Shown here in pieces: positions 45,166 through 58,252 of a stretch of DNA of 64,000 nt. The notes under the pieces are model-generated. The model was not told the origin of the DNA. It worked only from the letters and a program-made list of their open reading frames with translations, and made no database searches. A program made the translations under genes and the position numbers. Position 1 is the first letter of the stretch; each line of letters opens with the position of its first letter. The stretch comes from Candolleomyces eurysporus (Eukaryota; Basidiomycota; Agaricomycetes; Agaricales; Psathyrellaceae), in the NCBI GenBank assembly GCA_027579435.1, contig JANBPK010000773.1, positions 1-64,000 on the forward strand. The letters are read 5' to 3'.

Positions 45166-46066
45166 AAGACGGTGATGGGTGATAGTTGAAAGTGAGATCG
45201 CTGTCAAGAAGCTGCATGGCGGTATGAGTCGAACCTGGCAGACCGCCGGCGGGTCAGTTGACCCGTCGGCTTCGGTCATTTACATATTTGGAAGCCCGCC
45301 GCCAAAAGCTAATAAAGCCAAATCAAGAGTCCCTTCCTTCCAAACCACGGACAGCCTTCTGCACGTATTGAGATCTACGACTTTTTTTTNACGGGGCCGA
45401 TGGCACCCGAAAAAAAAACCAACTCGAAATGTGCAACATGGGTCTGACAGGTACACCGCCTGGCTCGTGTCGGCTGCCACTTCTCACCTCCTCAGGCACA
45501 TCTACTATAGGTTCCAATCTGCTGGTGATTTGCCCTTTCTAGTCACTAGCGTCCGTTGGTCCCTGCTTATGTCTTGTCTCTATTGTTCTGCTCCATCCCT
45601 AGTACCACCGAACCCCTCGTGACTGGCGGCATAGCATCAATTGAAGCCATCTTTGACGCACTTAGAATGCACCAACCTGCATCAATGTGGACGTAGGTTG
45701 AGCTTCTGTCGTCGGGGTACCGCCAATTGTCACCCCAATGTCGGGTTATACATTCGATAATCTACCACCCATTTCCCCTTGTGTCAAATTTCCGGGCATA
45801 CTCGCTCAATCCGAGTCGAGGTGAATAAGCTTTGTCCGTCAGGCTTTTGACGCTCGAAGCTGGATAGGGCATCCGCGTGTACTCGGCAGTGCCTTGGCAG
45901 TACTTGACTGCCAATGGCAATATCAACGGATTAGCCGGGAGGGTTGAGCGCACTGCCTTCAAAACCACTGTTGTTTTAAGCTGCGCTCTCCCTTATCTCA
46001 ATATTTAACCCACCCGCCGTCCACTGGAAAACGCTATATCAGTCCCTCGCATTCGTTCTCATCACA
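45166..46066. other. Intergenic region upstream of ATL and CHAT genes
   Basis: Divergent 5' region between the ATL gene (minus) and the TPR-CHAT gene (plus). It contains the long inverted repeat at 45245-45270 and an ambiguous base in a T-run at 45390. Open frames at 45179-45622 and 45762-45968 carry no domain and are not called. Confidence 0.45.
45245..45270. promoter_or_regulatory. 26 nt near-perfect palindrome
   Basis: Two 12 nt arms (gccggcgggtca and tgacccgtcggc) around a central gt pair completely apart from one G-T position. It lies 80-105 nt upstream of the ATL start codon on the minus strand. Long two-fold symmetric GC-rich sites of this kind suit a dimeric transcription factor such as a Zn2Cys6 protein; function is inferred. 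Confidence 0.5.
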
Positions 46067-49000
46067 ATGTCTGTGATCACCAGAAGACCTACGGTAGAGC
46101 GGTAGGCAGTCTCTTCAATACAACTTGGCGATCGAGCTAATTCACCGTGGTGCCGCTAGTATCGACCTACATCTGAAAGGTACGCCGTTGGTATTCGCCA
46201 GAAAGACACCTCTCTCTTACTGTTCTCAGATATCGCCATTGAATCTAAGTCAGAAGAATTGAGCCCAATCTTGGACTGCGATACCCTGTGTCTGGCAATA
46301 TTCGAGCTCCAAGGCGAAGGGGCCTGTGGTCTTTGCCCTCTCAAACGCGTGTCGAATACGAAATGGATCTGCGAGAAGGCGATTACTCTGTAGGTGACAG
46401 CGAATACCCGACTGCTGGTTTTATTAATCAAACTTTCGTTTAGTAGGCGGAAGGGGATATCAGACCTCACAGTGGCACTCCTTGAATCAGAGCAATTGGA
46501 TGACCTCGATCTGTGGACCTTCTTCGCGGCATCTGAACTCAACCATGCAGGTTCCACGAGAGCGAAGAGTAAGTGCCCACTGTGTACAAATTTCCTTTAG
46601 TATTGTCGTTCATGTGTACTATGATCCCTGCAGCAATCAAGATCACGAAGAGGATGCTCGATGGCGGGAAGAAGGATAACAGCACTGCAATAACACTCTC
46701 GTTGCACGTCCGATCGATCTCCAACTCAAGTGTGCCTGTATCTGCCAATCCCGGTAAGTAAACGTTTCTGTGACCTCGACCGTCCGAAAGAGTCGCATTG
46801 ACTTCCTCTCCCTTGTAGAATTGAGAAACCGCGTCCATTCCACCGCAGCCCCGCCGGCCATAGCACGTTCAAGAATCAGTTCGAGCATGCTCGAAGGTAC
46901 ATCGACATATGGGTCCTCCTGTTTAGTAATTTGCTCACCGATACCCAGATATTACCGTCGACTTCGGGAAGGGATCCAATCAACACCTTGACGCTCGAGG
47001 GATGCTGCTGGTCGCCCTTGAAATGCCGGGCAATGGTGGCTGCGAATGTCCATTGAGGATGGTCTCCGAAGAGAGCGCCAAATGCGATGACTCTATCCAA
47101 ATGTGAGCTATTTTTTGAGATTAATGGTACTGGCTTCTGGTATTCATCGCGTTGGACAGATCTGCCACCGCAGAGGGTGTCGTCGTCGTGATTAAATCAG
47201 AATTGTCTGGCGATCTCGAATGCTTCTACTTAACTCGACAGGAGTTGGACCAAGTGGATTTCTACCGAAATGAAGGTAAGATGAGCTTCTTCGTGTGCCT
47301 TTCGGCTTTCGCTCAACATGGTCCAAGGTCTTTGTGTCAAGGCTCTGCCTGGGTCTGGGAACGACACTAATCAAGCAGTACTGTCACTGAAAGTGCGCCC
47401 AATTTCAAGCTACTCGTCACGTTGGGGACGTAAGTAAACCCTATACTATCTTGGTTGCTCACGAACTAAAGATATCTGGTGACTGCACGCCTTGCACCCC
47501 TCAGGCGATGGCTCGGGACTCGTCCGCTACCTTCGACTTTTATCTGTGTGTCGTCAGGGACTCGCCAGTCTTTTCCAAACCACGGGCAACCCGGCGGTAA
47601 AAGCAATGGAGCTCCAAGTTCAAGACATTTACGACAGACTGTCACCCCCCAACGCCAATTCATCCACTACCTCGACCAGGCACAACAATAGCAGTTTGGA
47701 TGACGAGATCGCCGGCCTGGTGGAAACTGAAAATTCGGTGCCACCTGAGTATGCCCCCAGAATGTCATTGCAAGGACTGGTAGAGACTCGTTTTCGCCTC
47801 CTGCGCGCAGCTGAAGATCTCGAACGGTGCATCAAGCTACGCTTGCAAGTCATGAATCAGGAACACGATGCATCATGGTGGTCCACTCTTGCCGATTTTG
47901 CGCAACTTCGCTATGAGCATTCGCAAAATGCGGAAGATATCGGCCTATCTGTCATGGCACGGAGGAACCAGCTGGACCTCATCCCCATAAATGATCAAAC
48001 CACACGCAGAAACGCGTTAGCAGACCTTGTCATATCTTTGGGCGCTCGAGTCGTATCGGGCAAACCTTGGTCTCCACGGGATGTGGATAAAAACATTGAA
48101 TTCCTCGAGAAAGCTGTCGCGGTTTTGCCTTCGCATGGCCAAGAAACCGTCTTCGCTCTCTTTGGTCTCACCACACTATTGCACGATCGATTCCAGATCT
48201 CAAACGATCCCGCCGATGGCCATGAAGAAATTTTATATCATCGAAAATCGGTATCCGCTGCGGGTAGTGACCCCGACCTGGTTGGCGCTGCTTCGTCGAA
48301 GCTTGTTCATGGGCTCTATGTCTGTGGCGTCAAGTTGCCCAATCTGGAGTACCTGGATGAGGCCATTATAGCAGCGAAGGAATATTTGAGTACGTTCTCA
48401 GATTCGAGTGGCAGAATGGGGCGATATTATCGGGGAATCATGCTTCTCTTGCTGTTTCAAGCTACTGCGCGCAAATACGAAGCCACGGGGGATGAAGGGT
48501 ACCTCCGAGAAGTTGCTTCTATCTCGGAGGAGGCTTTCGCCTACCAGCCCTTGCATGGAGAATCGGAGTTGCAGGCATTGACCTACCGCGGTCTTGCTAC
48601 TTACTCCGACAACCCTGAGCATTGGCGCATTGCTGAACAATACCTCAGGGCTGCAGTTGCAAAGGGCGCCAAATATCACGACACATTGGATTCAATCTCA
48701 TCTCTTCTTGTTCAACGATTCTCTCGGGAGAGGAATCCCTCCCTCCTGCGAGAAGCCATCGCCTATCAAGAGCAAAGAAACAGAATGATACCTGAATCTC
48801 ACTTTCTACACGCAGCCTCTCTCTGGGTGCTCGGTACTATTCTGCAGAAGCTTTTTGTGGCAACAGGGAGTGCCGATGATTTTGACAGGGCACTCCACTG
48901 TTATGCTGCGGCTGCGACGTCGGGTACTACAGCTCCCCGCATTCGTTTCCAAGCAGCGAAGGCTTGGGCTGCCTTTTTGCCGATCGTTCCTACTGGCTTA

Positions 49001-50719
49001 AGTCCCGGCGTAGACTTGGCACCGCTTGATTGCGCTATCGAATCCATTCGCCAGTTGGCCGGCCTTGAACAGACAGTGGAGCAGCGCCACACACAGCTAG
49101 CCGACCTTTCTGAGTTTGTTCTCACTGCTTCCGGACATGCCCTTGCGCTAGGACGGAATAATAAAGCAGTGGAATGGCTCGAGCAGGGTCGCGGGCTTAT
49201 ATGGAGCCAACTCAGCAGTTTGCGCACACCGTTGGAAGATCTCCGTTCCCGTCACCCGGCCCTTGCCACCCAACTCGAGATTGTCTGTCAAAAATTAGAG
49301 AACGCTAGTACCCAGTCGAGAAGACGTGACGAACAAAGCCAGGTGATGTCGTCCAGAATCTCATTGCAAGAAGAGGCAGCCACGCACGCACGCTTGGCCA
49401 GAGAGCGTGACAATTTGATTCAAACCATCCGAAGGACCATTCCAGGATTCGAAAACTTTCTCCAGCCTCAAGATTCTAAAGCCTGGTTGGAAAATCTTCC
49501 AGAAACAGGCCCGGTCGTTATCCTCCATGTTAGCGAGACGACAACTTTGTCTCGGGCGATTATTCTCCTTCCCAGGCTTGACGAGCCAATGATCATCGAT
49601 CTACTCAACTTCTCCCATGAGATTGCAGAGAAGCTTCGAGACAAGCTTCGAGCATCCCTTCTCCACCACCACTTACTTCAACGGAGCTGTGATCTGGATA
49701 TTGAGGGCGCTCGAGGTTTTCGTCCGGCACGGAAAGGAGCTGGAAGAAAAGAGTCACCCTCGCAGATTCTCCAGGAAGTTTTATGTGAGCTATGGAAATC
49801 TGTGGTGAAACCAGTTCTGGACGGTCTGGCATTGTCGGTGAGTTTTATAGGGCCGTCAATCGTGATGGTGAAAAGTCTAATTTTCTCTTAGCGGTCCAAG
49901 AATCCGCAAANAAGGATTTGGTGGTGTNCTACTGGACCATTAACATCNCTTCCCCTCCATGCGGCTGGAACATATCAAGATACCGACAAAGTTGAGACCA
50001 TCCTTGATTACGCGGTCTCATCTTATATTCCAACCGTCGCCATGCTCACTGAACGAGTCAAAAATGCACGCATCGCCCCCAGACACGACGACAAAGTTGG
50101 ACTCTGTATGTTGAGTCAACCCCACGCCCCTGGCTTCCCATCCATTCCGGGCACAAAGGAAGAAATCAACCGTATTGCTCAAGTCCTCGACGGTCACTCG
50201 ATCAAGACAAAACGGTTGGAGGGCGGCGATGCGGTGAGGCGTGCTGGACTCGACGCCATGGACANCTATANCTTCATCCATCTGGCTTGCCATGGAANCC
50301 AAGACGCTCAGGAACCGCTCAAAAGTGGCTTCGCGCTTGGTGATGGGATACTTGACCTTTCCACCGTCATGAAGTCAAATTTGAAACACGCTGACTTTGC
50401 GTTTTTGTCGGCTTGCCAGACCAGTACTGGTGACGTTAAGCTCAGCGAGGAATCTGTNCACCTGGCGGCTGGAATGCTTGCGACAGGCTACCGAGGCGTG
50501 GTCGGGACGATGTGGTCAATCAGTGACAGTCATGCTCCGCTNGTGGCTGAGAGCTTCTATCGCGAAATTATTACAAGAAGCCCAGAGCTCGANGGTACGA
50601 AGTGCTTAGATGGATCGCAGGCGGCGTATGCACTTCACCATGCAATTGGGGAGCTGCGAAAGAACGTAGGAGACGCTAATGTCCTCGATTGGGCCCCATA
50701 TGTGCATTTCGGACTGTGA
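46067..50719 (+). CDS. TPR-CHAT protein (caspase-like protease domain)
   Basis: Exons 46067-46101, 46180-46389, 46444-46568, 46634-46753, 46819-46896, 46949-47102, 47160-47275, 47379-47429, 47505-49837 and 49892-50719 sum to 4050 nt, giving 1349 aa with no internal stop. Residues 1-300 look beta-rich and may form repeated C2-like or sandwich domains (uncertain). Residues about 300-950 are helical TPR-like repeats (for example EYLDEAIIAAKEYLSTFSDS). The CHAT domain begins with EWLEQGRGLIWSQLSSLRTP, then TGPVVILHVSE, RIWWC.TGPLTS.PLHAAGT, catalytic His1208 in FIHLACHG, catalytic Cys1249 in FLSACQT, and GVVGTMWSISDSHAP to the conserved end APYVHFGL. CHAT proteins are caspase/separase-clan proteases, in fungi mostly of unknown target. 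A decayed relative lies at 8782-9863. Confidence 0.93.
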
Positions 50720-52764
50720 TTCGATGACAACTATGGCTCACCTTGTTCTTCGGCGCTATGTATTCCGTTTTTGTAGCCATTCCCTTGACGACCACGGTGG
50801 TCTTCTNATATCCAAGTTCTGCCTATTCGCATATGCTTGTAATATACCTTCTTCTTTCCTGTCTCCATAGGTACATACATACCTTTCTCTGCTGCCACTA
50901 TTCCTCTATAACTTCACTCCATTTGGCGCTTCTGAAATCGTTTGGCATATCTTTTGAACCTAAGACACAGACTAGACCCAATTCGAGCATGGATTTGCCT
51001 CTTTGATCTAGGAAAAGGCCGTACGACCACATGCCTTTGTCTCGGCAAGCCTACATAGACGCCCACATTACCTACACTTTCGTCTGCTTTCNTGGCACTA
51101 CGTGGTGGTCGGCCTGTCCTATCTTTATTTATTCAGTTCCGGAAGGTGGGCAAAGTAACATTAAACCTTCGGAGTGCCTCGCCTGGATTGTTGCTAGCTA
51201 TTACATATTACAGACAACTTAGCGTCTGCATCTAAAACCGACGGCGATCACTGGCACTCGCCATTGGNAGGGATGTCCATCTGTCATTCCATTCAACATC
51301 TCCCGGTGCCAGTCTAACTGCCTGGGAAGACAGTTGAGATCTTATTATGATTGAGGATGGATCCGGAAATCTTGCCTTCCTGGTGAAAAAGTTCGCCATC
51401 ATGATATCACTAGTTACCAGGGTTTAGTGCGGTACAATGGTACTCGAGGNTCCGTCGTGCCCTTCCAAGTGATAGTTATTATTAACCATCAATGGGGCCT
51501 GTGTACTACGATCGTCCAGTTGTGGAGTTGTCGACTCGGGGCTCGGAGCACTTGTCAGGAAGAATGAAAGCCAAATTAACTTCAAGTTTCGTTTCTGTTA
51601 GATACCAATGATACCATGCACGTGCAACTTGAATATCATCAATTGTCNTGTGTANGTGTACGAGGGCAGAGTCGCCGATCACAACTCTTTCGATTTACAA
51701 AGCCCTTCCAAATCTCAATTCCCTTCGCCGCGTGGAATACAGCGTATGTTCGCAGGGCAACGCTCCCTTGGCCAACCCCTGTCCCGGGCATCAAGATATC
51801 AACCGACTTCAATATGCTTGAACACATTGTGGATGCACAACATTCTTCGCAGTTTTCTGCGTTCCGTTCATCTATAATACTTGATTTCGGGGATACACTG
51901 TTGGGCGCCGGCGGACTGCGTGTTATCTCCATATACCCATTAAGTTTCCGTTGGNAGAACCCCTTTCGTCTCTCATTTTTCTTCAGTTCCCCATGTACTG
52001 CTCACCTGTTTGATGCCTGAGGGGTTCTCCCACAAGTATCACCCCATTTCGATATCTGTGTGCAATGTCCGTCGATTCCGTGGACAACCTCCACCCCGTG
52101 CATGGCTCGGGAGGTTATCTTCCACGGTGTCGGTGCGGCGGGTAAGCCGGTTCAACCAAGTATACGATGAGGGTGATTAAATGGTGATGGAGATTGTTGT
52201 CTTGACTAAAAGAAGTTGACGTAGCCTACCAATGGCCCTGAAGTTTACTCACGGAAAGCTTACGCTCACGCACACAACGGGCAGCGTGGATGCCACGGTA
52301 AGATGGACTNGATAAACGTGTTTCAAAAGCTCCTCNACTCTTGAAGCCNTTACATACTCATCTTTTATCAACTGCCGTGTATGTCAGACAGATGAATGTC
52401 ACTGAAATATCAACTTAAACTTTGGAGAAAGTGGATCGCCGAGGCTGAGGCACCGGTCCCGAGCCGCAATGCGCCTTTTACTCAGTTCCGCTTTGAGCCC
52501 TTACCGAGCGCTAGCACGGCAGTACTACTACTCAGTCGCGACAACAAGAGATCCAATCGACTTGATGTGAATTGAACTTACCATTTAGACACCGGGAAAC
52601 GCCTAGCGCCATAATAGATCAATGAATCCCAACAGCTTGTATGAGGTATATAGGGGTGCTGTGGATGTCTGGGACCCTTAGTGGGTTCCATCCGTTACCT
52701 TCCCCAGTATAGTTGTCTCCTCGACCACGATTTCCACCCCGACCACCAGCATTTGCAACACATC
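50720..52764. other. Gene-poor region with ambiguous bases
   Basis: Two kilobases with several Ns (50807, 51092, 51268, 51450, 51648, 51955, 52310 and others) and no supported gene. A gtatata element at 52647-52653 about 113 nt before the next ATG is a likely TATA box. Confidence 0.45.
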
Positions 52765-53240
52765 ATGGCAATTCAAGTCAGCCATAACCAAAATACGATC
52801 CATGGCGCCGGTTCAACATCCGCAGGAGGCCAGAACAGCTCAGACGAACTTCGACTGCGGCTTATGACGTTACTGGCAATGTACGACTTACTCCCATACT
52901 CGATTTCACACCCACCCAACGCGGACGAGCCCCTGGATTTGGCGAGCGCAATTGATGCGCAGTCCCTACAGAGATGTTTGCAGTCGATGACGCAGCAGGG
53001 GATCTTGACAAACGAGGAGGCGAGAGCGTTCTCTGCTATTTATAGCGCTGACGCCTCAAATAACCATCGGGTGAGCACCAGGATTTCTTGGATCGTATTA
53101 TTGAAAGGTATTGGCATTCAATTGTCAATGCTCACGGGGGCACTTTGATCCTGTATCATCTGGGGGATGAACTGAACACTCACGGCATCGTTCCTCTTTT
53201 CCAGAACAACTCCACTTACAGCAGAGGCAGGGGCTCATAA
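52765..53240 (+). CDS. Small unidentified protein
   Basis: ATG at 52765 reads MAIQVSHNQNTIHGAGSTSA, then SSDELRLRLMTLLAMYDLLP, DLASAIDAQSLQRCLQSMTQ and NEEARAFSAIYSADASNNHR up to a GTGAGC donor at 53071. An acceptor after ttttccag (about 53204) gives a short terminal exon NNSTYSRGRGS, stop TAA 53238-53240; reading through would give a 128-aa variant. About 110 aa, with a probable helical centre and a Ser/Gly-rich start. No family recognised. A TATA-like element precedes it. Confidence 0.45.
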
Positions 53241-53619
53241 TGGAAAGCTCGGCCTTGTCTTATCCATCGCAGCGATCATCGAGGAACAGTGATCGAATGA
53301 TAACCGGGTATATTAGAGCGGGAGGAAGGGAGATATATTAGAGACTGAGACTGACCGTAATTCGCGAATGCAGCAGTTGTAGATTTTTCATGAACATGAC
53401 ACCGACGTTTTTTCGGCAAAAAGTTTGGGCGTTTTGAAATCTGATTGGCTTCAAACTTTGGCCCGTGAGACTCTGACATTTCCCACACAATCTTGAGCCA
53501 AAACGTTACGATTTGGGTCAAAACTGTGAGACGCGTCGCGCGAATTTAGTGGGCGCTTGTCGACTGTCTACCACCACCACACCAGCACCGTCATCGTCGT
53601 CGTTCTCGGGCCTTCAGCG
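53241..53619 (+). promoter_or_regulatory. Presumed promoter of the PARP-UBC gene
   Basis: Contains acgcgt at 53532-53537 within gacgcgtcgcgcga, about 85 nt before the ATG. ACGCGT is the MluI cell-cycle box bound by MBF in fungi; one copy is weak evidence, but the position is suitable for a gene tied to genome maintenance. Confidence 0.35.
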
Positions 53620-56600
53620 ATGGTCTTAACGAGGACGATAACTCACGATTCCATCCAAGGTACGTACAGTTCCAACCTGGTCATGGGATTTAGTCAACAA
53701 GAGCAGGGTCCAGCACGAAACGCCAGAAAACAGCACATGGTGTGCACTGGGCGGTGAATCGTCAAAGAATGAGATAGCTGATTTCTGCCTAGATGAACCT
53801 ATGGACATTGTCTACGACATCAACAAGAATGCCCACCTCAAAGGGAGGCGGCGCTTCAAAGCAGACTTGGAGGATATGGAGATATTGAGTGCTGCCGAGT
53901 ATGCTGTGAATGGGCTACGATTGAAGAGTACGTGGTCTGAGCTCGATTAAAATGCATCTAATCTCCCTGAAGGGATAGGAGCAGGGGAGGACGATGGCTC
54001 GTTCGAAATCTCTATCGAGGATGGCCATGGAAAGCAGGTTCTGAGCGTCAACTTTCTCGTTTCAGGTGCGACGACCTTAACAGCTTTCGATGAGACGCTC
54101 AATTCCGTTGCAGATACGTCTGAATATCCAAAGAGCCATTCACTCTTCTGCCATTCTGTCGACCCCGATATCTCTGCTCGCCTCGAGGCCGTCGTCGAGG
54201 GTGTCGTCGACCAACGTGCGCGACCCATCAAGGAGATTATCGATACCTTTTTTGCCTCCGTCGCCGCTGCCGTAGCTCCCAAGGCAGCCAAAGCTCCTAT
54301 CCAGAACCACTCCGAGAGCGAAGACGAGGGTGACGAATCGGATGCCGAGTACGACTACGACGACATGGACGACATTGGCACTGTCTCAAGCGAGCCAAAG
54401 GCCGTCCTCTCGCTGCTGCAGTCCAACTTCCTCGACGTCGTGGCCTCAGAATATAAACCTGGTTTCATGCGAATCAGCGGCGGGGACGACTTCATCCTCT
54501 CCGTCTCGGTCCCCGTCATCCAGCTGGCGCAATCGATTCCGCCTCGTGCCCTGATGGCATGGGACCGACGCCTCCTCTCCGAGTCACACAGCCTCGTGCT
54601 GTTAATTTCAGGGTTCCGCGGTGTCTACCCTGTTTTGGAGAGCGACGGGACTTACACATCGGCCGCACAAAAAATCAGTGCTGAACTAACGTTCAAGGTC
54701 GGTCTGAGTCCCAAGTACAAGCCGGGCTACGAGCACGCGCGAGAGGCTGTGAGGAAGCACGGGTTGATTATCACAGATGCGGAAGACGAGCTTCGTATCC
54801 AGGCGGAGAAAGCGGCTCTCGAGAGGCAGTATGAGTACTGGGATGATGAAGAAGCGGAAGAAATACAAGAGCCAGTGGTAGTCGAGGAAGTCGAGGAGGT
54901 GGATCCGGAACGATTTGATAGGTTCAGTCTAAGCAACGCCCTTGAATCCCTTATCGACCAGGCATTCCTCCGGGTTGTCCAGTACCGGCGCAAGTTTGGT
55001 CTTGGCTGGGCAGGTGCCGAAGTCTTACATCAGGAAACTGAGAAGCATCAAAGGACGCCCGAGGAGGTGTTATCGAGCATGATGAAGGTAAGTTTCATGC
55101 TCTCGCTTTTGATGGTGCTGATGGACACCCCGCAGCAAATCACGGCGGCTGACAAGGAAGAGGCCCAATTGGCGAGGAGCCTGACCCTCCCACACGACCC
55201 TCTAGCTGGGCTGTCGAATAATGAACCTATCAATCTTCCTCTGACANGCTTTTTCTTATCTCATTCGTCGTCTAACGGTAAACGTCACTGCAGTTCTCGG
55301 GATGATACTTCTTAACGTCCACCGTTGCAGCTCTGTACCAAATACTGCATCGTCTGCCACAACAAGCTGGGCGCCGACTATGAAGCCCTTAAGCCCTACG
55401 TTTGTGACTCCACTCTATGCTCCTACCAATACTATTCCTTGAATCGCGGTCCATCGCTCGAGGTAAGCCATAATACTCCTTGTTCCTAGAACACTAGAAC
55501 CAATGTGAAACCTACAGTACGAAATCTCTCACAATCCCAAGACTGTCGACCTCCTAGTATCTATTGCCTATGTTGCGGCAGTTGAAGGTGCTATGGACGA
55601 TCCTCTCCCGGTGGGCATGGGTCTCCGTGTGCCGTTTCCAGCAAATATACCTGCGGGTGCCTACGTACCTAAGGTGAACTATTATCACCCGACAACATCG
55701 GCTAATCAAGTCCAGCCGGTACAAGAGGCTGAGTTGCAGGCTGGACCCGATGGATTGGTTGAATTTGATGAGTTGTCCAAGATTCAGGTGAGCTCTAAGC
55801 TCGTTCGTTCTATCTTTTCCACGAATCTAATTGTTCCACTCCCGTTTTCGCAATAGATGAGAGCGGCGATTTCGAAGTTGATTGATACGCTCCCTTCTGT
55901 GAGTCCCCGGGTTCATCGATTGCTTATGAACCCATGTTGCTGACGAGTATCGTACTGATTTAGATCGAGGATATGAAAAAACATCTTGAGAGGAAGGTTA
56001 CAGTGGGTAAGAGTAAGCCGAAGCTTCGAGAGATCGATCCGTCTGTATCTCCCGCTGCTTGGCTCATCCTTCGTTGGTACGTTTCTACCTGAACCCCCTT
56101 TGGCACTAGACGCTTTGAACTCACAGCGCTCGTTTTCCACCCTCCTAGGATCGTGGGTTCGTGCACAGCCTTAATCGAAGAGATCACCTCAGGCGACGAG
56201 TTGATTCAGAATCTCGGTACGTCTTCCCTCTTCCTTATCGCTCTCTCCCAACACCGATCGAGGTTGAATCTCCTGTATTCACACATTGCCTAACTTCTTC
56301 GTATGTAGACAAGAACTGGAGACAATTTAGGTTGACCGTCGGTGCACCTGATGCTGAAGCCAAATTCAACACCGCTGTGAAGCTAGCTTCCGCGGCGGAT
56401 AAAAATGCGAGCAAATATCCGGTCCTTTATGTGAGATCGACTTGTGGCGTTGTGTGCTTCATTCTGACAATTTCTGCTAGGCGTTCCATGGGTCTCCCTT
56501 GAGGAACTGGCATTCGGTAAATCGCTTCGTTGATGCTAGGGATATGCGCTCACTTGACCTTAGATTGTCCGACACGGATTGTGGTACAAGCACATTGCGA

Positions 56601-58252
56601 ATGGTCGAGCGTACGGAAATGGTGACTCGCTCTCCCTTCTCCGCACTATGAACCATCTGAGACCAATTTGATCGATAGGTGTATATCTGGCGAAAGATGC
56701 TTCGGTCTCGATGGGGACGTACGCCCAGGGATCTCAGAGCACGTGGAAGAAGAGTCAGAGTTGTCCCTCCAACTGTGTTGCTCTGGCCGAAATCGTCAAC
56801 CTGCCGAGCAAGTTTGTTTCTTCCAACCCTTATTTCGTGGTTGCAGATACGACTTGGATTATGTGGTATGTGTCGAGCTCGGAACCAGCGCTTTCTTTAC
56901 TGATGCGATTTTGTTCTCGAAAGCCGTTACCTTCTCATCAAAGGAGCATCTCTAAGCGAAGTATCTGGTAACAGCGACAGTGCAGGCTCATCGACCAAAG
57001 CCTCGTCTCGGGGATTAAGCTATGTGGAACTTGACCCAGCTCACAAGACAGTCCTTGGCGGGAAGGGTATCCAGATTCCCGACCCGGCTCATCAGATCGA
57101 GAGTCTGTTGGCTTTACGCCAGGCCGAATTCGTCGAACAGAATTTCGATGACGAAGATATGGCTATTTTCAATTTGGATCCTTCTAAAGAATACAAGGGC
57201 AAGGAACGGCAGTCTCAAAATCACGATCACTATGATATGGATATCGATGACGAAGACGACTATCGTATCCCCGAGAAACCCAAAGTTGCCCGACCTGCCG
57301 CTTCCGGGCCGGTGCAGAGACCGAAAGACGATTGGGTACATAACCCGGAGTATGTCGAGCAGGCGGTGGCGAACCTGATGTTACCACCTTTCGAATCGAG
57401 CGGTGGGGCGTCGATGGCGCTGCAGAAAGAGTTGAAGGCGATGCTGAGGGAACAGGACACAGCGAAGAGCCTGAAGGAGTTGGGGTGGTATATGCCTCCT
57501 GATCTGATTGGTGATAATCTGTACCAGTGGATCGTAGAGATGCATTCGTTTGACCCTGTTATTCCCATTGCAAAGGATTTGAAGGAGAAGTACGTTTAAT
57601 TTTGCTGGATGGATGACTCGGGACTGACCTTACTTTTGGTCTGAACAGGAAGGTTAACTCGATCATCTTTGAGATTCGGTTCCCTCCTACGTTCCCGCTA
57701 TCTCCACCGTTCTTCAGGATTATTACGCCTAGATTCTTGCCGTTCATTCATGGTGGCGGTGGACATGTTACTGGAGGTACGCATCTTTGCTTTCACCGGT
57801 TCTGACGGCTCTAAATCCTAGCCTGCATTGTAGGTGGTTCGATTTGTATGGACCTTTTAACGTCAAACGGTATGTACCTTTAACTATATCGCAGCTGAGA
57901 GCTGTTGATTCAGTCCTCTGATATCACAAGGCTGGCTTCCGAGTTACACGATCCCCGCCGTTCTTGTCCAAATCAAGCTCGCCATCTCCAATTTGGATCC
58001 TAGGCCGGCACGATTGGCTAAGAACTGGGAACAGTGAGTCCATTCATTAGAAACGCTGTATAAGACCTGACGAAACTCGATGCTTAATGCTTGCGGTAGG
58101 CCTTACAGTGTTGCTGAATCTTTGGCTGGCTTCAAGCGTGCTGCGGCGACTCATGGATGGACGGTGCGTTTTGGTTATCTATTCCCCCNTCTCTGGTGAT
58201 TTCTTGACATTCTTCGTAGGTTCCGGAGGGTTTGGATCGACTCGTCATGTAA
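53620..58252 (+). CDS. PARP catalytic domain fused to UBE2Q-like E2
   Basis: ATG at 53620 (MVLTRTITHDSIQ) opens a gene with many short introns. The N-terminal half has an acidic stretch (SESEDEGDESDAEYDYDD), an RWD/UBC-like region (FMRISGGDDFILSVSVPVIQ, GFRGVYPVLESDG) and a second acidic segment. A Cys-containing block LCTKYCIVCHNKLGADYEAL follows. The PARP catalytic core reads YAFHGSPLRNWHSIVRHGLW, then GRAYGNGVYLAKDASVSMGT, typical of the PARP6/8/16-like clade. A long acidic linker leads to a ubiquitin-conjugating fold: IIFEIRFPPTFPLSPPFFRI, GGSICMDLLTSNGWLPSYTI with the presumed catalytic Cys, and ISNLDPRPARL, closest in style to UBE2Q proteins; stop TAA 58250-58252. ADP-ribosylation and ubiquitin transfer in one chain is a known fungal architecture whose role is unresolved. 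An N at 55246 is intronic or at an exon edge. Confidence 0.9.

Noticed and set aside
45179..45622. 147-aa open frame upstream of the ATL gene
   Set aside because: Includes an N in a T-run and the palindrome; no domain, no promoter or splice support.
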